This document shows positions 1 through 9,602 of a DNA stretch of 64,000 nt, one piece after another. Origin of the DNA: Mesorhizobium sp. L-2-11 (lineage in GTDB: Bacteria; Pseudomonadota; Alphaproteobacteria; Rhizobiales; Rhizobiaceae). Position 1 is the first letter of the stretch; each line of letters starts with the position of its first letter. The notes under the pieces are model-generated. The model was not told the origin of the DNA, did no database searches, and was given only the letters and a program-made list of their open reading frames with translations. The translations under genes were made by a program, and so were the position numbers. The stretch is from the NCBI RefSeq assembly GCF_016756595.1, contig NZ_AP023257.1:6030001-6094000 (forward strand), in the 5' to 3' direction.

Positions 1-301
1 CGCTCACGGGCAGCGCCTGCGGCGCGTGCTCCGAGACCAAACGTATCTCGTCACGCAGCGCCGCCAGATAATTAACGATCGGCGCATCATGGCGGGTGAT
101 GGTGGTGGGGAAGCCGCAATACCAGCACTTTGATCGGCAGAACGGAACGTGCAAGTAGAGTGACGCCGGATCGTTAGCCGGTAGGTTCCTGAGCCATTCC
201 TCATAAGCGTCGGCGCCGACCGCCCCAGAGAACTCCGCGACAGTCGGATAGATGGTGTACCAAGGCAGGTGGGCTTCGCGATGTTTTGTGGTCTGCAACA
301 G
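1..301 (-). CDS. hemN: Oxygen-independent coproporphyrinogen III oxidase (HemN), N-terminal part, runs off the left edge
   Basis: Read on the minus strand, the frame gives a HemN-like start region: WYTIYPTVAEF, then LYLHVPFCRSKCWYCG, which holds the radical-SAM CxxxCxxC cluster motif typical of HemN. HemN decarboxylates coproporphyrinogen III to protoporphyrinogen IX without oxygen, which suits microaerobic nodule life. The rest of the gene lies left of the window. The frame is closed upstream by a TAA at 302-304, and I find no ATG between that stop and the conserved region, only TTG and CTG codons. Either a non-ATG start is used or the true N-terminus was lost when the IS6-type remnant next door arrived. 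Identity is clear from the motif; the start is not. Confidence 0.75.
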   Translation of the reverse strand, partial: MLQTTKHREAHLPWYTIYPTVAEFSGAVGADAYEEWLRNLPANDPASLYLHVPFCRSKCWYCGFPTTITRHDAPIVNYLAALRDEIRLVSEHAPQALPVS

Positions 302-429
302 TTACCGTCCCATGTTGTTGCCTTCCATCCTTACCACTGCGCTCTCCTGTGTCTTTGCGCTGTATCAGTCCGGTCCGCTTTGGGCCCGATTATTTCGCAG
401 CGATAGCCCCATTCAGCCTTGGCTGGACA

Positions 430-1140
430 GCGATGGTATGAGCACGCGCTGGTCAGCGACAAGCGCCGTGGGTTTCCCGTCGAGACTTTCCCGCACACCG
501 TTTGGTGCTACTATCCTATCCTATCCCCTCCCTTCAGCGTCCGATGGAACGCAGCATGCCCCGTCCGACCAGTCGATTCGGCGTTGGGACCAGACTTTTG
601 CTCGCCGGCTGGTGCGTAAGACGGCGTCACGTAGCGATACCTGGCATCTCGATGAGTTCGTCGTATTAATTGCCGGCACGAGGCTTTGGCTGTGGCGCAC
701 CGTCTGTCAGAGCGGGAATTGTGCTCGAGGAGACCGTCCAGGTCCGCCCCTGCCAAGGCTGCAAGCCTGATGAACCAATTTAGAAAGTAGCGCTACGCCA
801 GGCGCATGATCACCGACAAATCGCGCTCCTGTGGCCCGGCAAAGCGCCGGAGTGAAGCGCAACTCAAGCATCGCTCGCAGCTGACAATCGAGCGAATTCG
901 CATGTGCTTCCGTAAAAACAAAAATGGCCCATGCACGGCTTCCGATTCAGAGAGGGGCTTACAACGGCTCGTCTCGACCTTCCCGCCTTTCGGAACCACT
1001 TTGTCCGGACTAGCTGGAAAGCTGGTGCACCTCGCCACCGCCGAGGTGTGGCCCTTCGCCCTAACGAGGACGCTTACGCCTAGGCATGTCGGCATCAGTG
1101 GGGCATCTCGGCTGACGTACCGAGCGGTGCACTCGCATGA
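430..1140 (+). pseudogene. Decayed IS6-family transposase
   Basis: Successive frames carry pieces of an IS6/IS26-type transposase: RGFPVETFPHTVWCYY (the FP.E.I.HAVW start), DTWHLDEFVVLIAG (first Asp of the DDE triad), WLWRTV, then ITDKSRSCGPAKR (second Asp region) and LQRLVSTFPP. At least three frame changes separate the blocks, so no transposase can be made. The intact relatives are at 29817 and 40109. This is an old copy, more diverged than the three near-identical copies elsewhere in the window. Confidence 0.7.
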
Positions 1141-1639
1141 TGTCAACAATGTCGAGGCTCAAAACAAACAAAAGCTATCGCCATTGAACGATACTGTCGC
1201 GAAGCGAACAGACGAACCATGTCCGAAACATTTGCTTTTCGTGCTCAGCTTGACCCTCAGAGCAAAAAAGGAAACGCAAGCCAAGGTCCGACGGCAAACT
1301 TGAGTGTCAATCGTAGCTTGGTCGTGAGGTTGGCACGTCGCTTGCGGGGTGATTTTCTGAAGCCGGTACGCCCGCAGCTATCGGAGATAATCATGGCGAT
1401 CGACCCAGAAGTGTTTGATTCCTCCCCCGGGCATTTCAAGCAGGTGATATGAGAACAACATCTTATCGCGTGGAAGTATGATTCAGATTCATCGCCTCTG
1501 TTGTTGAATCATTATTATGACCCGTGCGTCATACTGCGATGGGCGCAGCGCGATGTGCATCGTTTTCGATTGTGGGGACAGGAAGGGGCTGGCTCGTTCG
1601 TTGACGTCCCCTTCTTTAATATTTGAACGGAGATCAAGA
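1141..1639. other. Non-coding stretch upstream of the porin
   Basis: I see no convincing gene here; the open frames lack family motifs. The porin promoter probably lies in the A/T-richer part from about 1440 to 1630, but I could not identify a reliable -35/-10 pair. Confidence 0.35.
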
Positions 1640-2803
1640 ATGAACATCAGGAGCCTCCTGCTCGGCTCAGCTGCGGCCCTGATCGCCGTTTCCTGTGCCC
1701 GAGCCGCCGACGCCATCGTCCTGGCCGAGCCTGAGCCCGTTGAATACGTCAAGATCTGCGACGTTTACGGCGCTGGTTACTACTACATCCCCGGCACCGA
1801 GACCTGCCTGCGCATCGGCGGCTATGTCCGTTACGACATCGGCCTCGGCGATGTCGTGTCGTATGACCAAGCTAGAACCACGGATGTGAAGACTGGCGAG
1901 GCCCAGGGCATATGGCAAAACCACACGCGCTTCACATTCAAAACTTGGACCGGGCAAGAGACCGAACTCGGTACATTGCAGACCTACATCGAGACCCGCA
2001 TGAACTACGGCAAGCACACCGCCTATTCCGGTTCGGACAGTCCTCGATACCATGCCTTCAGCCAAGGCATCACGTTGACTTTCGCCTGGGTTCAGCTTGG
2101 TGGCCTCCGAGTTGGCAAGGACTGGTCCGCCTTCGACATGTTTATTGGCTACGCGGGCGACGTGCTCAATCAGATGCTTATCCCGTACGGCGCCTTCGAT
2201 ACTAATGTGGTTCAGTACTACTTTGACGCCGGTAACGGCTTTTCGGCTGTGGTTTCACTCGAAGAAGGCTCGGGCCTGGTCGGCACCATCGACAGCTACG
2301 TTCCGCACCTAGTCGGCGGAGTGAAATACACACAACACTGGGGCGCGATCACCGGCGTTGTCGCTTATGATAGCAACTACGAATCGGTCGCGGGCAAGGT
2401 CCGCATCGACGTCGATGTTACCGACCAACTCTCGCTATTCGGAATGTTCGGCTACGGCTCCAGCGGCAAGCTCAACGATGACGTCACTAACGCAATCGAC
2501 GCTCATGGTCGCGGGTTCTACAAAAGTTGGGGCGGTAACTGGGCTTTCTGGGCCGGCGCCACTTACAAGCTCAATGAGACAACTTCGTTGAATCTTCAGC
2601 TCTCGGGTGATCAGCTCAGGAACTATGGTGTCGCTGCAAACGTCGCCTATACGTTTCTTGCAGATTTCACAATTACAGCCGAACTCGACTATGACCGCTA
2701 CGGCGACTTCGCCGTCGGCAAGGTCGACCCTTCCATTAGCTGGGCGAATGCCAACAAAAAGAGCAGTGTCGGCGGCATCCTCCGTTTCGAACGTTCATTC
2801 TAA
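1640..2803 (+). CDS. Outer-membrane porin, RopA/Omp2 type of Rhizobiales
   Basis: 387 residues from ATG 1640, chosen because GGAG stands about 9 bases upstream and a signal peptide follows at once (MNIRSLLLGSAAALIAVSCA, cleavage near ARAAD). The mature protein begins with the family-typical EPVEYVKICDVYGAGYYYIPG segment with its two-cysteine pair, then RIGGYVRYDIG, and ends in a beta-barrel with terminal aromatic FERSF, the usual outer-membrane assembly signal. Alternating hydrophobic and polar stretches fit a 16-stranded general diffusion porin. Porins of this family are normally chromosomal and multicopy. This one sits between IS and gene remnants, so it could be an island-borne paralogue. 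The longer frame opening at 1517 has no ribosome site and would bury the signal peptide. Confidence 0.85.
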   Translation: MNIRSLLLGSAAALIAVSCARAADAIVLAEPEPVEYVKICDVYGAGYYYIPGTETCLRIGGYVRYDIGLGDVVSYDQARTTDVKTGEAQGIWQNHTRFTFKTWTGQETELGTLQTYIETRMNYGKHTAYSGSDSPRYHAFSQGITLTFAWVQLGGLRVGKDWSAFDMFIGYAGDVLNQMLIPYGAFDTNVVQYYFDAGNGFSAVVSLEEGSGLVGTIDSYVPHLVGGVKYTQHWGAITGVVAYDSNYESVAGKVRIDVDVTDQLSLFGMFGYGSSGKLNDDVTNAIDAHGRGFYKSWGGNWAFWAGATYKLNETTSLNLQLSGDQLRNYGVAANVAYTFLADFTITAELDYDRYGDFAVGKVDPSISWANANKKSSVGGILRFERSF

Positions 2804-2827
2804 CGGGAGGAAGAGCTTCATCTCGGT

Positions 2828-3045
2828 GGCCTCAGGCGGCGAATGACGATTATGCGGGGGACCTGCCACGCCTGCGGCAGATAAGCGCTGGCACGTTTGC
2901 AATCGGATACAGCTGCGATTAGGGCGCGGCCGATGCCCCGCCTGCCGGGATGTGACAGCTGGCAAAGCGTTGCGGCAGGTTTGCTGGCGGTCCCGGCACT
3001 TGCGCTGACGCGTGCGGCGCAGTCCGGCGACACGGTGGAGGCCGC
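2828..3045 (+). pseudogene. Remnant copy of the dapA-like gene (internal piece)
   Basis: About 215 bases align by eye with 11523-11740 inside the dapA-like gene: both contain ggcggcgaatgacgatta, cggatacagc, gcgttgcggcagg and gcgctgacgcgtgc. Substitutions and small indels are spread throughout and an in-frame TAG appears, so the copy is dead. It has the same orientation as the intact gene 8.5 kb away. Confidence 0.8.
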
Positions 3046-3135
3046 CGGCAGATGGGTGGGCGCGTGATCGCCGAAGCAATCGCCGAACTCGCCTAGTATC
3101 CCAGCTTCGATAACGACTGAATCGGCGGCGACTCA

Positions 3136-3399
3136 ATGCAACCTTGGCTTCCGGAGACCGCGCTGACCGCCGCCGGCCTGACCGCGCTCGCCGCGCAGGA
3201 TGCTTCGGACAAGCAAATCACCTGCGTCAAGGCGCCCTTCAAGTCGCTGATCGACCATGTCTTTATCTCGCCCAATCTCGTGCCGTGCGGCCACGATTTC
3301 ATGATCCTCGCGCTCGACCGAACCATCGAGCGGTTCCTGGAAGTGTCCGATCATCGCCCGGTCCTCTTGCGACTGGCCGGGCCTATCGGTGAGCGTTAG
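3136..3399 (+). pseudogene. C-terminal fragment of an endonuclease/exonuclease/phosphatase-fold protein
   Basis: The frame ends in IDHVFISPNLVP and SDHRPVLLRLAG. These correspond to the DH(I/V)..S and SDHxP motifs near the end of metal-dependent EEP hydrolases, a family that includes DNase I-like and inositol-phosphatase-like enzymes. The upstream two-thirds of such a protein (usually about 250-300 residues) is absent and is replaced by the dapA remnant, so this is a truncated relic. Confidence 0.55.
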
Positions 3400-3794
3400 A
3401 TCCAGAACGAGGTTACACGGGATTCCTACAGCCCGCACATCGCAGCTGGCCGCCTGGCAAAGTCAAAGGGCAACCGTCTCACCGACGAAGACCGCGGCGA
3501 GCCGCAATCATCGAGCGAGGACGAAATAGGGACAGCGAAGGGTTTTATCCGCATGCGGCAGGAGGATCGCTTTGTGGTTAGCGCTATTGCTGCGTATTCG
3601 ATGCTTTTCTCGACCGGGTTTGCCAGTAGGCACAGCCAAGCAGCGTGAGGGGAGGCCAAAGGGATAACCAATCGTCGCTAAACGGCATGCTCCAGCAAAT
3701 AACGGCAAGGCGGTAGCGGCGCGCTTGAGCCCCGGTTGAAGTGCTTGGAGTTTTTTCCGAATGGGCGAGCGTTGCGACTAATGAAGGCGTCACA
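3400..3794. other. Gene-free spacer between the phosphatase-fold relic and nodM
   Basis: No frame shows a recognisable family. Any terminator for the minus-strand nodM gene should lie here, but I did not find a clear hairpin followed by a T run. Confidence 0.3.
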
Positions 3795-5618
3795 TCATTC
3801 GACGGTGACTGATTTTGCCAGGTTGCGTGGCTGGTCGAGATCTGTGCCCATGAAGAGCGCCGTGTGGTACGCAAGAAGCTGTATCGGCAGCGAGAAGATC
3901 ATCGGCGCGATAATCTCGTCGGTGGCCGGCAGCACGATCGTGTGCATCGTATCGAGTTTCGATGCGGCTGCCCCTTTTCCATCGGTGATGAGGATAATGC
4001 GCCCTCCGCGGGCGGCCACTTCCTGCATGTTGGAGAGGGTCTTGTCGAAAAAGCGATCATGTGGCGCGATGACGATCACTGGCATGTTCTCGTCTATCAA
4101 TGCGATAGGACCGTGCTTCAATTCACCCGCCGCATAGCCTTCGGCGTGGATGTAGGAAATCTCCTTGAGCTTCAGCGCCCCCTCCATCGCCAGCGGGAAA
4201 TTTGTGCCACGGCCGAGATAAAGGACATGATGACACTTTGACAGTTCGCGCGACAGAAGCTCAATCTCCGGCTGGATGCTGTCCAGTACCTGCCTCATGA
4301 GGCGCGGCATTTCGGCGAGGCTCTCGACGAGCGCCTGCACCTCATCTTCGGTCACGGTTCCGCGGGCCTTGGCTGCGTGGATGGCGAGTGCGGCAAGAGC
4401 GGCTAGCTGGCAGGTGAAGGCCTTGGTGGAGGCGACGCCGATCTCTGGGCCGGCAAGGATCGGGAAGACCACATCGGCCTCCCGAGCGATGGTCGATTCG
4501 CGCGCATTGACGACAGCGCCAATTTTCAGCCCAAGCTGCTTGCAGTACCTCAGCGATGCCAGCGTATCGGCGGTTTCGCCCGACTGTGAAATGAACAGAG
4601 CCGCAGACTGCGGCGACAATGGAATCTCGCGATAGCGGAATTCGGATGCAACATCTATTTCGACCGGCAGGCGCGCATAGCGCTCGAACCAGTATTTTCC
4701 GATCAGCCCGGCGAGATATGCGGTGCCGCAGGCAGAGATCGCCAAGCTCGGGATCTTGGCGAAGTCGATGCCAGAAACCGCATCGGCACCATTTTCGATG
4801 AAATTGATATAATGACCGAGCGCATCGGCGATGACCTCGGGCTGCTCGAGGATTTCCTTCTCCATGAAGTGGCGATGGCTGCCCTTGTTGGCCAGAGTGG
4901 CCACGGCCACGGAGGTCTGGCGCGGACGCGCGACGGGGTGGCCGTCGTAATCAAATATATCAGCGCCCGTCCTGCCGACAACGGCCCAGTCACCGTCGAT
5001 GAGATAGGTGATTTCATTCGTGAATGGAGCAAGCGCGATCGCGTCGGAGCCCAGGAACATCTCGCCGTCGCCGTGACCGATCGCCAGCGGTGGTCCATTG
5101 CGCGCCGCGATGATGGTCGACGGATCATCCTCAAAGAGGATGGCAAGCGCGTAGGCACCCCTGACGCTTTTCAGCATGGCATGCACCGCCTCACCACGCC
5201 TCATGCCCTCCCGGCGGTGCCTTGCCAAGAGATGCGCAAGGACCTCAGTGTCGGTGTCGGTCTGGAACTCGGCTCCCGTCGCCGCCAATTCGTCCTTCAG
5301 TTCGGCGAAATTCTCGATGATGCCGTTATGGACGACGGCCACACCATCCGTGAAGTGCGGGTGTGCATTGCGTTCCGTCGGTGGCCCATGGGTTGCCCAG
5401 CGGGTGTGGGCGATGCCGATGGTACCACCCAGCGGCTCTTCCTTGAGTCTCCTCTCGAGATTGACGAGCTTGCCCTCCGCGCGCCGGCGGTGCAAGGTGC
5501 CATCGGTGATCGTCGCAATGCCGGCCGAATCATAGCCGCGGTATTCCAGACGCTTCAATGCGTCGACCAGGCGTTCCGACACCGGCTGTTGCCCAACGAT
5601 GCCAACAATTCCGCACAT
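3795..5618 (-). CDS. nodM: Glutamine-fructose-6-phosphate aminotransferase (isomerising), symbiotic GlmS paralogue NodM
   Basis: 607 residues, the usual length. It begins MCGIVGIVG, so Cys2 is the N-terminal nucleophile of the glutaminase domain (about 1-240). Two SIS sugar-isomerase domains follow (ISACGTAYLAG, FISQSGETADTL, LGRGTNFPLAMEGALKLKE), and the protein ends in the family tail NLAKSVTVE. It makes glucosamine-6-phosphate from fructose-6-phosphate and glutamine, the first committed step to the N-acetylglucosamine backbone of Nod factor and to peptidoglycan. The nod box about 100 bases upstream makes it the flavonoid-induced nodM copy rather than housekeeping glmS. It appears to be transcribed alone, as nothing coding follows it. 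Confidence 0.93.
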   Translation of the reverse strand: MCGIVGIVGQQPVSERLVDALKRLEYRGYDSAGIATITDGTLHRRRAEGKLVNLERRLKEEPLGGTIGIAHTRWATHGPPTERNAHPHFTDGVAVVHNGIIENFAELKDELAATGAEFQTDTDTEVLAHLLARHRREGMRRGEAVHAMLKSVRGAYALAILFEDDPSTIIAARNGPPLAIGHGDGEMFLGSDAIALAPFTNEITYLIDGDWAVVGRTGADIFDYDGHPVARPRQTSVAVATLANKGSHRHFMEKEILEQPEVIADALGHYINFIENGADAVSGIDFAKIPSLAISACGTAYLAGLIGKYWFERYARLPVEIDVASEFRYREIPLSPQSAALFISQSGETADTLASLRYCKQLGLKIGAVVNARESTIAREADVVFPILAGPEIGVASTKAFTCQLAALAALAIHAAKARGTVTEDEVQALVESLAEMPRLMRQVLDSIQPEIELLSRELSKCHHVLYLGRGTNFPLAMEGALKLKEISYIHAEGYAAGELKHGPIALIDENMPVIVIAPHDRFFDKTLSNMQEVAARGGRIILITDGKGAAASKLDTMHTIVLPATDEIIAPMIFSLPIQLLAYHTALFMGTDLDQPRNLAKSVTVE

Positions 5619-5716
5619 GTTCTTCTCCGAATTCTTCCCGGCAGCCTTAGCCGACGCAGACGAGGGACGCCGCCCGGCATGCGCTCAGTTAGAGTCTTCT
5701 AATGGAATCCAGTCAG

Positions 5717-5763
5717 TTCGGTAAAATTGATTGTTGGGATAGCCATCATCCACGCCATGGATG
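5717..5763 (-). promoter_or_regulatory. nod box (NodD binding site) driving nodM
   Basis: Reading the minus strand, CATCCATGGCGTGGATGATG is followed by CTATCCCAACAATCAATTTT and ACCGAAC. This matches the 47-bp nod box layout, including the highly conserved ATC.AACAATC.ATTTTACC block. It ends about 100 bases before the nodM start codon and points toward it. Confidence 0.92.
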
Positions 5764-6072
5764 AACTAAATCTCAGTCCAATGCGGGTGATGTGAACCGG
5801 GGCGTACGCTTCCGCCTTCAACGGGCTGCGCATATCATGGCCGGCGCCCTCACCTGCGTTAATAGCATGCAAGCCGGCCGGAGGAGACGGGGAATACTTG
5901 GGCCGAGTGCGAATGGGTAGCCCCAGCGCACTCTTTGATCTCGTCGTTCAATTGTGCGGACGCTGCTTCATGCATCATTCCTCGGTTTGCTTCTCCAGGC
6001 CGGACGCAATGACTCCTTTCGGCGACGAGAAGCAAACCCTCTCTTCCGATCCCTGGGGCCACGCACCACGTC
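5764..6072. other. Spacer between the nod box and the AHL synthase gene
   Basis: No supported gene. It lies upstream of the nod box and downstream of the luxI-type stop codon, both on the minus strand. Confidence 0.3.
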
Positions 6073-6720
6073 TTAGCTACCGCATGGGCCGTGCGGCAGG
6101 CCGAGAATCGGTCGCCACAGTACCGGCCCATTCAGACGTCCCCTCCAGCGGATGCGCAACAGGCTGGCGTGAGAGATCTCGAGAAACCCGGCCACCGCCT
6201 CCGTTTTGCCGACGGGCTGCGGCTTTCCGATGCGCGACAATGGCCACGTTGCGAGGCGAAGGATCCGTTCCATACGCGTATCGGTCACCGTCACGATCCG
6301 GGTGAGATTGTTGGCCAAGCCGAATTCGATCATGCCGGCGAAGAGCTCGTAGGTTGCTTGGGCAAGGCCGCCTGCCGCCTTGGGCGTTGATGGGGGCAAA
6401 TCGAGCGCGAAACGGCTGCTTTCCCATATGTCGGGACTCGCGGGCGCCACAGCTTCACCCAGCAGCGCCGGGAATGTGTCGCGCAACATGGTCGGCCCAG
6501 TGGTTGGCAAGAGGCGCACGCAGCCACGAATTCGCCAATCGGATCCCTTGAGCAGCAGATAGACAGGCTTCAAGTCGTCAAAGGTGTCTGTTTCCATTTC
6601 GCCTCCGGTCTGAACTTCCCAATCGAGCCTCTCCTTGAAAACCCGATATCTGAGCCCGTGCATCTCTTTGAGCTCGCCTGCGAATTCGCTGTAGAGGCCA
6701 GGTGTGATCAGCTGAATCAT
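6073..6720 (-). CDS. Acyl-homoserine-lactone synthase (LuxI/TraI family)
   Basis: 215 residues from ATG 6720, which has GGAGG six bases upstream; a longer in-frame extension to 6858 lacks a ribosome site. Family landmarks are present: LRYRVFKERLDW (conserved Arg, Phe and Trp of the N-terminal SAM-binding pocket), the acidic stretch EMETDTFDD, and the core GCVRLLPTTGPTML with ESSRFALD after it. LuxI enzymes join an acyl chain from acyl-ACP to S-adenosylmethionine to make AHL signals. No luxR-type regulator lies beside it. In M. loti R7A, TraI-type synthases on the island control excision and transfer of the element, so a similar role is plausible but inferred. Confidence 0.85.
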   Translation of the reverse strand: MIQLITPGLYSEFAGELKEMHGLRYRVFKERLDWEVQTGGEMETDTFDDLKPVYLLLKGSDWRIRGCVRLLPTTGPTMLRDTFPALLGEAVAPASPDIWESSRFALDLPPSTPKAAGGLAQATYELFAGMIEFGLANNLTRIVTVTDTRMERILRLATWPLSRIGKPQPVGKTEAVAGFLEISHASLLRIRWRGRLNGPVLWRPILGLPHGPCGS

Positions 6721-7068
6721 TCGTCGCCTCCGTGCGGGTTGTGTTCCCGCCATCGAAGGGCAAAGCGCACAGCGATGCAGCCTGTGGACGTTTACAGCTA
6801 TCCTCGCGGAAGGATCCGGATCTCGCCTGACCGGAGGCAGCCAGCCTGGCAACCGCATGGATCGTCCGAACGCGAGCTTTGCTTGGCATTTTCCAGATGG
6901 AAGGTCCCCTTGCCCTTTGAGACCTGCTTTCCAAGGCGTATTCGCGAGTTTTATCCATGCCTTTATGGTCTTGGGAGCGTGGCGGGCAGGCTACACAGTG
7001 GGTGGCCGAGAGGTCGGGAATCAGTTGGAATGGAGGAATTCGTCTCGCCAAAGAGGGGATCCTTTGCA

Positions 7069-7376
7069 ATGCACTGCCTGCCCGACACTCCCGCTTCAAC
7101 GTTACGCGCCACATACCGCCGAGTAACAGCCGGACCGGCGACGCCGGCTGTGCTGGTTGTTGGCCTGATCAGCGGCGGCACGGTGAATCTGAGCCACGTC
7201 GCCAGCCATTTCCACGGACCGGCGAGCGTAGCCTCCAACGATCGCCGGCGGCGACGCTTCTTCCAGTTTACCAGTTCGACGAGGACTGGCTGGCGTGTAC
7301 GCTGGTGGCGCGGCTCAACCTACGCCCGCCCTTGCGGCTGTGCCTTGACTGCACCAATTGGAAGCAAGGACATAAG
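7069..7376 (+). pseudogene. 5' remnant of an IS4-family transposase
   Basis: One frame reads LVVGLISGGTVNLSHVASHF and RRRRRFFQF, then the reading shifts and continues FDEDWLACTLVARLNLRPP and LCLDCTNWKQG. This is the characteristic N-terminal third of IS4-type transposases (..RLQRFF..LDEDWLA..L..RPP..LCLDRTNWK). The rest is missing; the carbonic anhydrase gene starts 25 bases later. The insertion end may have contributed the upstream region of that gene. Confidence 0.7.
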
Positions 7377-7400
7377 GTTCGCATCAAGGAGCGAGGCAAT

Positions 7401-8153
7401 ATGCATCGTCGTAACCTGATTAGAGCATTCATCGCGCTGGGCGTGTGCCCGATCTGCGCCCAGACCGCGCGTGCGGCCAGCGCCCATTGGGGATATGGCG
7501 GCTCGGTCGGGCCGGAGCATTGGGCCGATCTGGACACGAGAAATTTCGCCTGTTCGGCGGGCAGGCAGCAGTCACCCATCGACATCGCCGGCACGGTAAA
7601 GGCGGATATACCGCGCATCGACATCAGTTGGCTCAAGGGCGGCGGCAGGATGGTGAACAACGGCCACACCATTCAAATCAACATGCCGGAAGGCAGCACC
7701 TTGACCCGCGGGGATCGCGTCTACCAACTGGCACAGTTGCATTTCCACGCGCCGAGCGAGCATCACGTGGCGGGCATGAGCTTCCCGATGGAAGCGCATT
7801 TTGTCCATAAAGACACAAAGAGCGATACTCTGGGTGTGCTGAGCGCCCTTCTTATGCCTGGCGCGACAAATAACAGCTTTGCCGGTCTCGCCAAGGTCTT
7901 TCCGGCCCGGCCCGGCGAGGAGATGGCAGTTGACGAGTTCGATCCCAACGGGCTTTTGCCGGCCTCGCTCGGCTATTGGACCTATGAGGGATCATTAACG
8001 ACTCCGCCCTGCACCGAAAACGTGGAGTGGATGGTTGCAATGGAACCGGTCGAGGTCGACACCGCAGACATCAAGCGGTTTACGACGCTTTACGCATCTA
8101 ACGCGCGGTCGATCCGTCCCTCCAATCGGCGCTTCATCCTAGGCCTCAGCTAA
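7401..8153 (+). CDS. cah: Periplasmic alpha-type carbonic anhydrase
   Basis: 250 residues from ATG 7401 with AAGGAG upstream; the longer frame to 6957 reads through an IS remnant and is rejected. An export signal (LIRAFIALGVCPICAQTARA) precedes HWGYGGSVGPEHW, QQSPIDI, the zinc-ligand block LAQLHFHAPSEHHV and AHFVHK, then YEGSLTTPPCTENVEW, the full alpha-CA signature. It interconverts CO2 and bicarbonate in the periplasm. M. loti islands are known to carry an alpha-CA expressed in bacteroids, thought to buffer the periplasm and help ammonium trapping. It is monocistronic here. Confidence 0.93.
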   Translation: MHRRNLIRAFIALGVCPICAQTARAASAHWGYGGSVGPEHWADLDTRNFACSAGRQQSPIDIAGTVKADIPRIDISWLKGGGRMVNNGHTIQINMPEGSTLTRGDRVYQLAQLHFHAPSEHHVAGMSFPMEAHFVHKDTKSDTLGVLSALLMPGATNNSFAGLAKVFPARPGEEMAVDEFDPNGLLPASLGYWTYEGSLTTPPCTENVEWMVAMEPVEVDTADIKRFTTLYASNARSIRPSNRRFILGLS

Positions 8154-8251
8154 GGTCATCGCGCGCGTCAAGCAAAACCGCGGTAACAATCGGGGGGTTT
8201 CGAACAGTACGACGGCACCCTGGTGGCGCTGGCATCGACCATAATGCCCTA

Positions 8252-9299
8252 GAGCGGGATGAATTTGGATTGAATCGAAGGGGATTCCCAAGGGTCTGCA
8301 AATCAGATTCAAGATGCTGGCTGGGAGAAGGAGGCCGGCATGGATGGGCAAGCCATATTCAAACGATCTTCGGGACCGGGTTGTCGCTTCGGTTGAGCAG
8401 GAGGGGCTTTCGCGCCGGCAAGCAGCGGCGCGTTATGATGTCGGCATCAGCTCGGTAATCAGATGGGTGGGGCGCTTTCGAGAAACAGGCAGCGTCAGCC
8501 CCGGCCAGATCGGTGGACACAAGCCCAAGAAGATCCGCGGCGCCCACCGCGACTGGTTGGTTGAGCGCTGCCGCAATGAGGCCTTCACCTTGCGTGGGCT
8601 GGTCGCGGAACTGGCCGAACGCGGCCTGAAGGTGGACTATCGCTCGGTCTGGGCCTTCGTTCGCGAGGAGAAGCTTAGTTATAAAAAAAACGCTGGTCGC
8701 GGCCGAACAGAGGCGTCCCGACATCGCGCGCCGGCGTCAGCAATGGTTGAAGTATCGCGCAGCGATCGATCCTTCACGCCTGGTGTTCATCGACGAAACC
8801 TGGACCAAGACAAACATGGCGCCGTTGCGCGGCTGGGCGCCGGTCGGGGAGCGGCTCTATGCCGAGGTCCCGCACGGCCACTGGCAGACCATGACTCCTG
8901 GCGGCACTGCGCCATGATCGCCTGGACGCGCCATGGCTGATCGACGGACCGATCAACGGCGAGCGGTTCCGGCTCTATGTCGAGCAGGTTCTGGTTCCGA
9001 CCCTTAAACCCGGTGACATCGTGATCATGGACAATCTCGGCTCGCACAAGGGCAAGGCAATGCGCCGCGCCATTCGCGGCGTCGGTGCCAGACTCCTGCT
9101 CCTGCCGAAATATTCGCCCGATCTGAACCCGATCGAGCAAGCTTTGCCAAGCTCAAGCACTGGCTCAGAAAGGCGGCGCGCCGAACCGTCGATACTGTCT
9201 GCAGCGCGATCGGCGAAATCCTCGATGGCCTCACCGCAACCGAATGCAACAACTACTTCGAAAACGCCGGATACTGTTCAACCTAAAATCATCCCGCTC
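8252..9299 (+). mobile_element. IS630-family insertion sequence with TA target duplication
   Basis: Ends carry inverted repeats: left GAGCGGGATGAATTT, right end reverse-complemented GAGCGGGATGATTTTAGG. TA dinucleotides flank both ends (8250-8251 and 9300-9301), the duplication expected of IS630/Tc1-type elements. The element is about 1.05 kb and contains one transposase gene, now broken. Confidence 0.85.
8344..9290 (+). pseudogene. IS630-family transposase, multiply frameshifted
   Basis: Starts MGKPYSNDLRDRVVASVEQ with a helix-turn-helix, then passes an A8 run at about 8686 where the frame must change to read TLVAAEQRRPDIARRR. That slip could be programmed, as in several IS630 elements. Two more breaks look like real damage: about two bases are missing near 8907 (TMT..LAALRHDR) and one near 9141 (EQA..KLKHWLRKA). 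The catalytic region VFIDETWTKTNMAPLRGW and IVIMDNLGSHKG, with LPKYSPDLNPIEQ, is otherwise intact. Confidence 0.85.
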
Positions 9300-9302
9300 T
9301 AG

Positions 9303-9602
9303 GGTTCACAACAGCATGACCGGATCATGGGGAACTTGTGGGCCGCTTGCTTGCGGAGAACTGGGTGGCGTCACCGACACCCGTACGCTCCGGCCTGGAT
9401 CTGCTTGATCAGGGATTGATAAATTCGACGCGTCGCTCCCGTGCTGCGAGAACCCTCCTCATACTGGACCAATTAAAATCTCCAAAAGTGGCAGTTTAGT
9501 TTGGACCAGTGAACTGCAATATTGGCTTGCAGTCAGGGAAGCGATCGTGACTGGTCGCGCCGGTCATGGATTGCTTGCGCTCGAACTGATGGAGTTGCCT
9601 GG
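9303..9602. other. Spacer after the IS630 copy
   Basis: No supported gene; it should contain the promoter for the three-gene cassette that begins at 9603. Confidence 0.3.

Noticed and set aside
6957..7400. N-terminal extension of the carbonic anhydrase
   Set aside because: It translates an IS4 transposase remnant and would bury the signal peptide.
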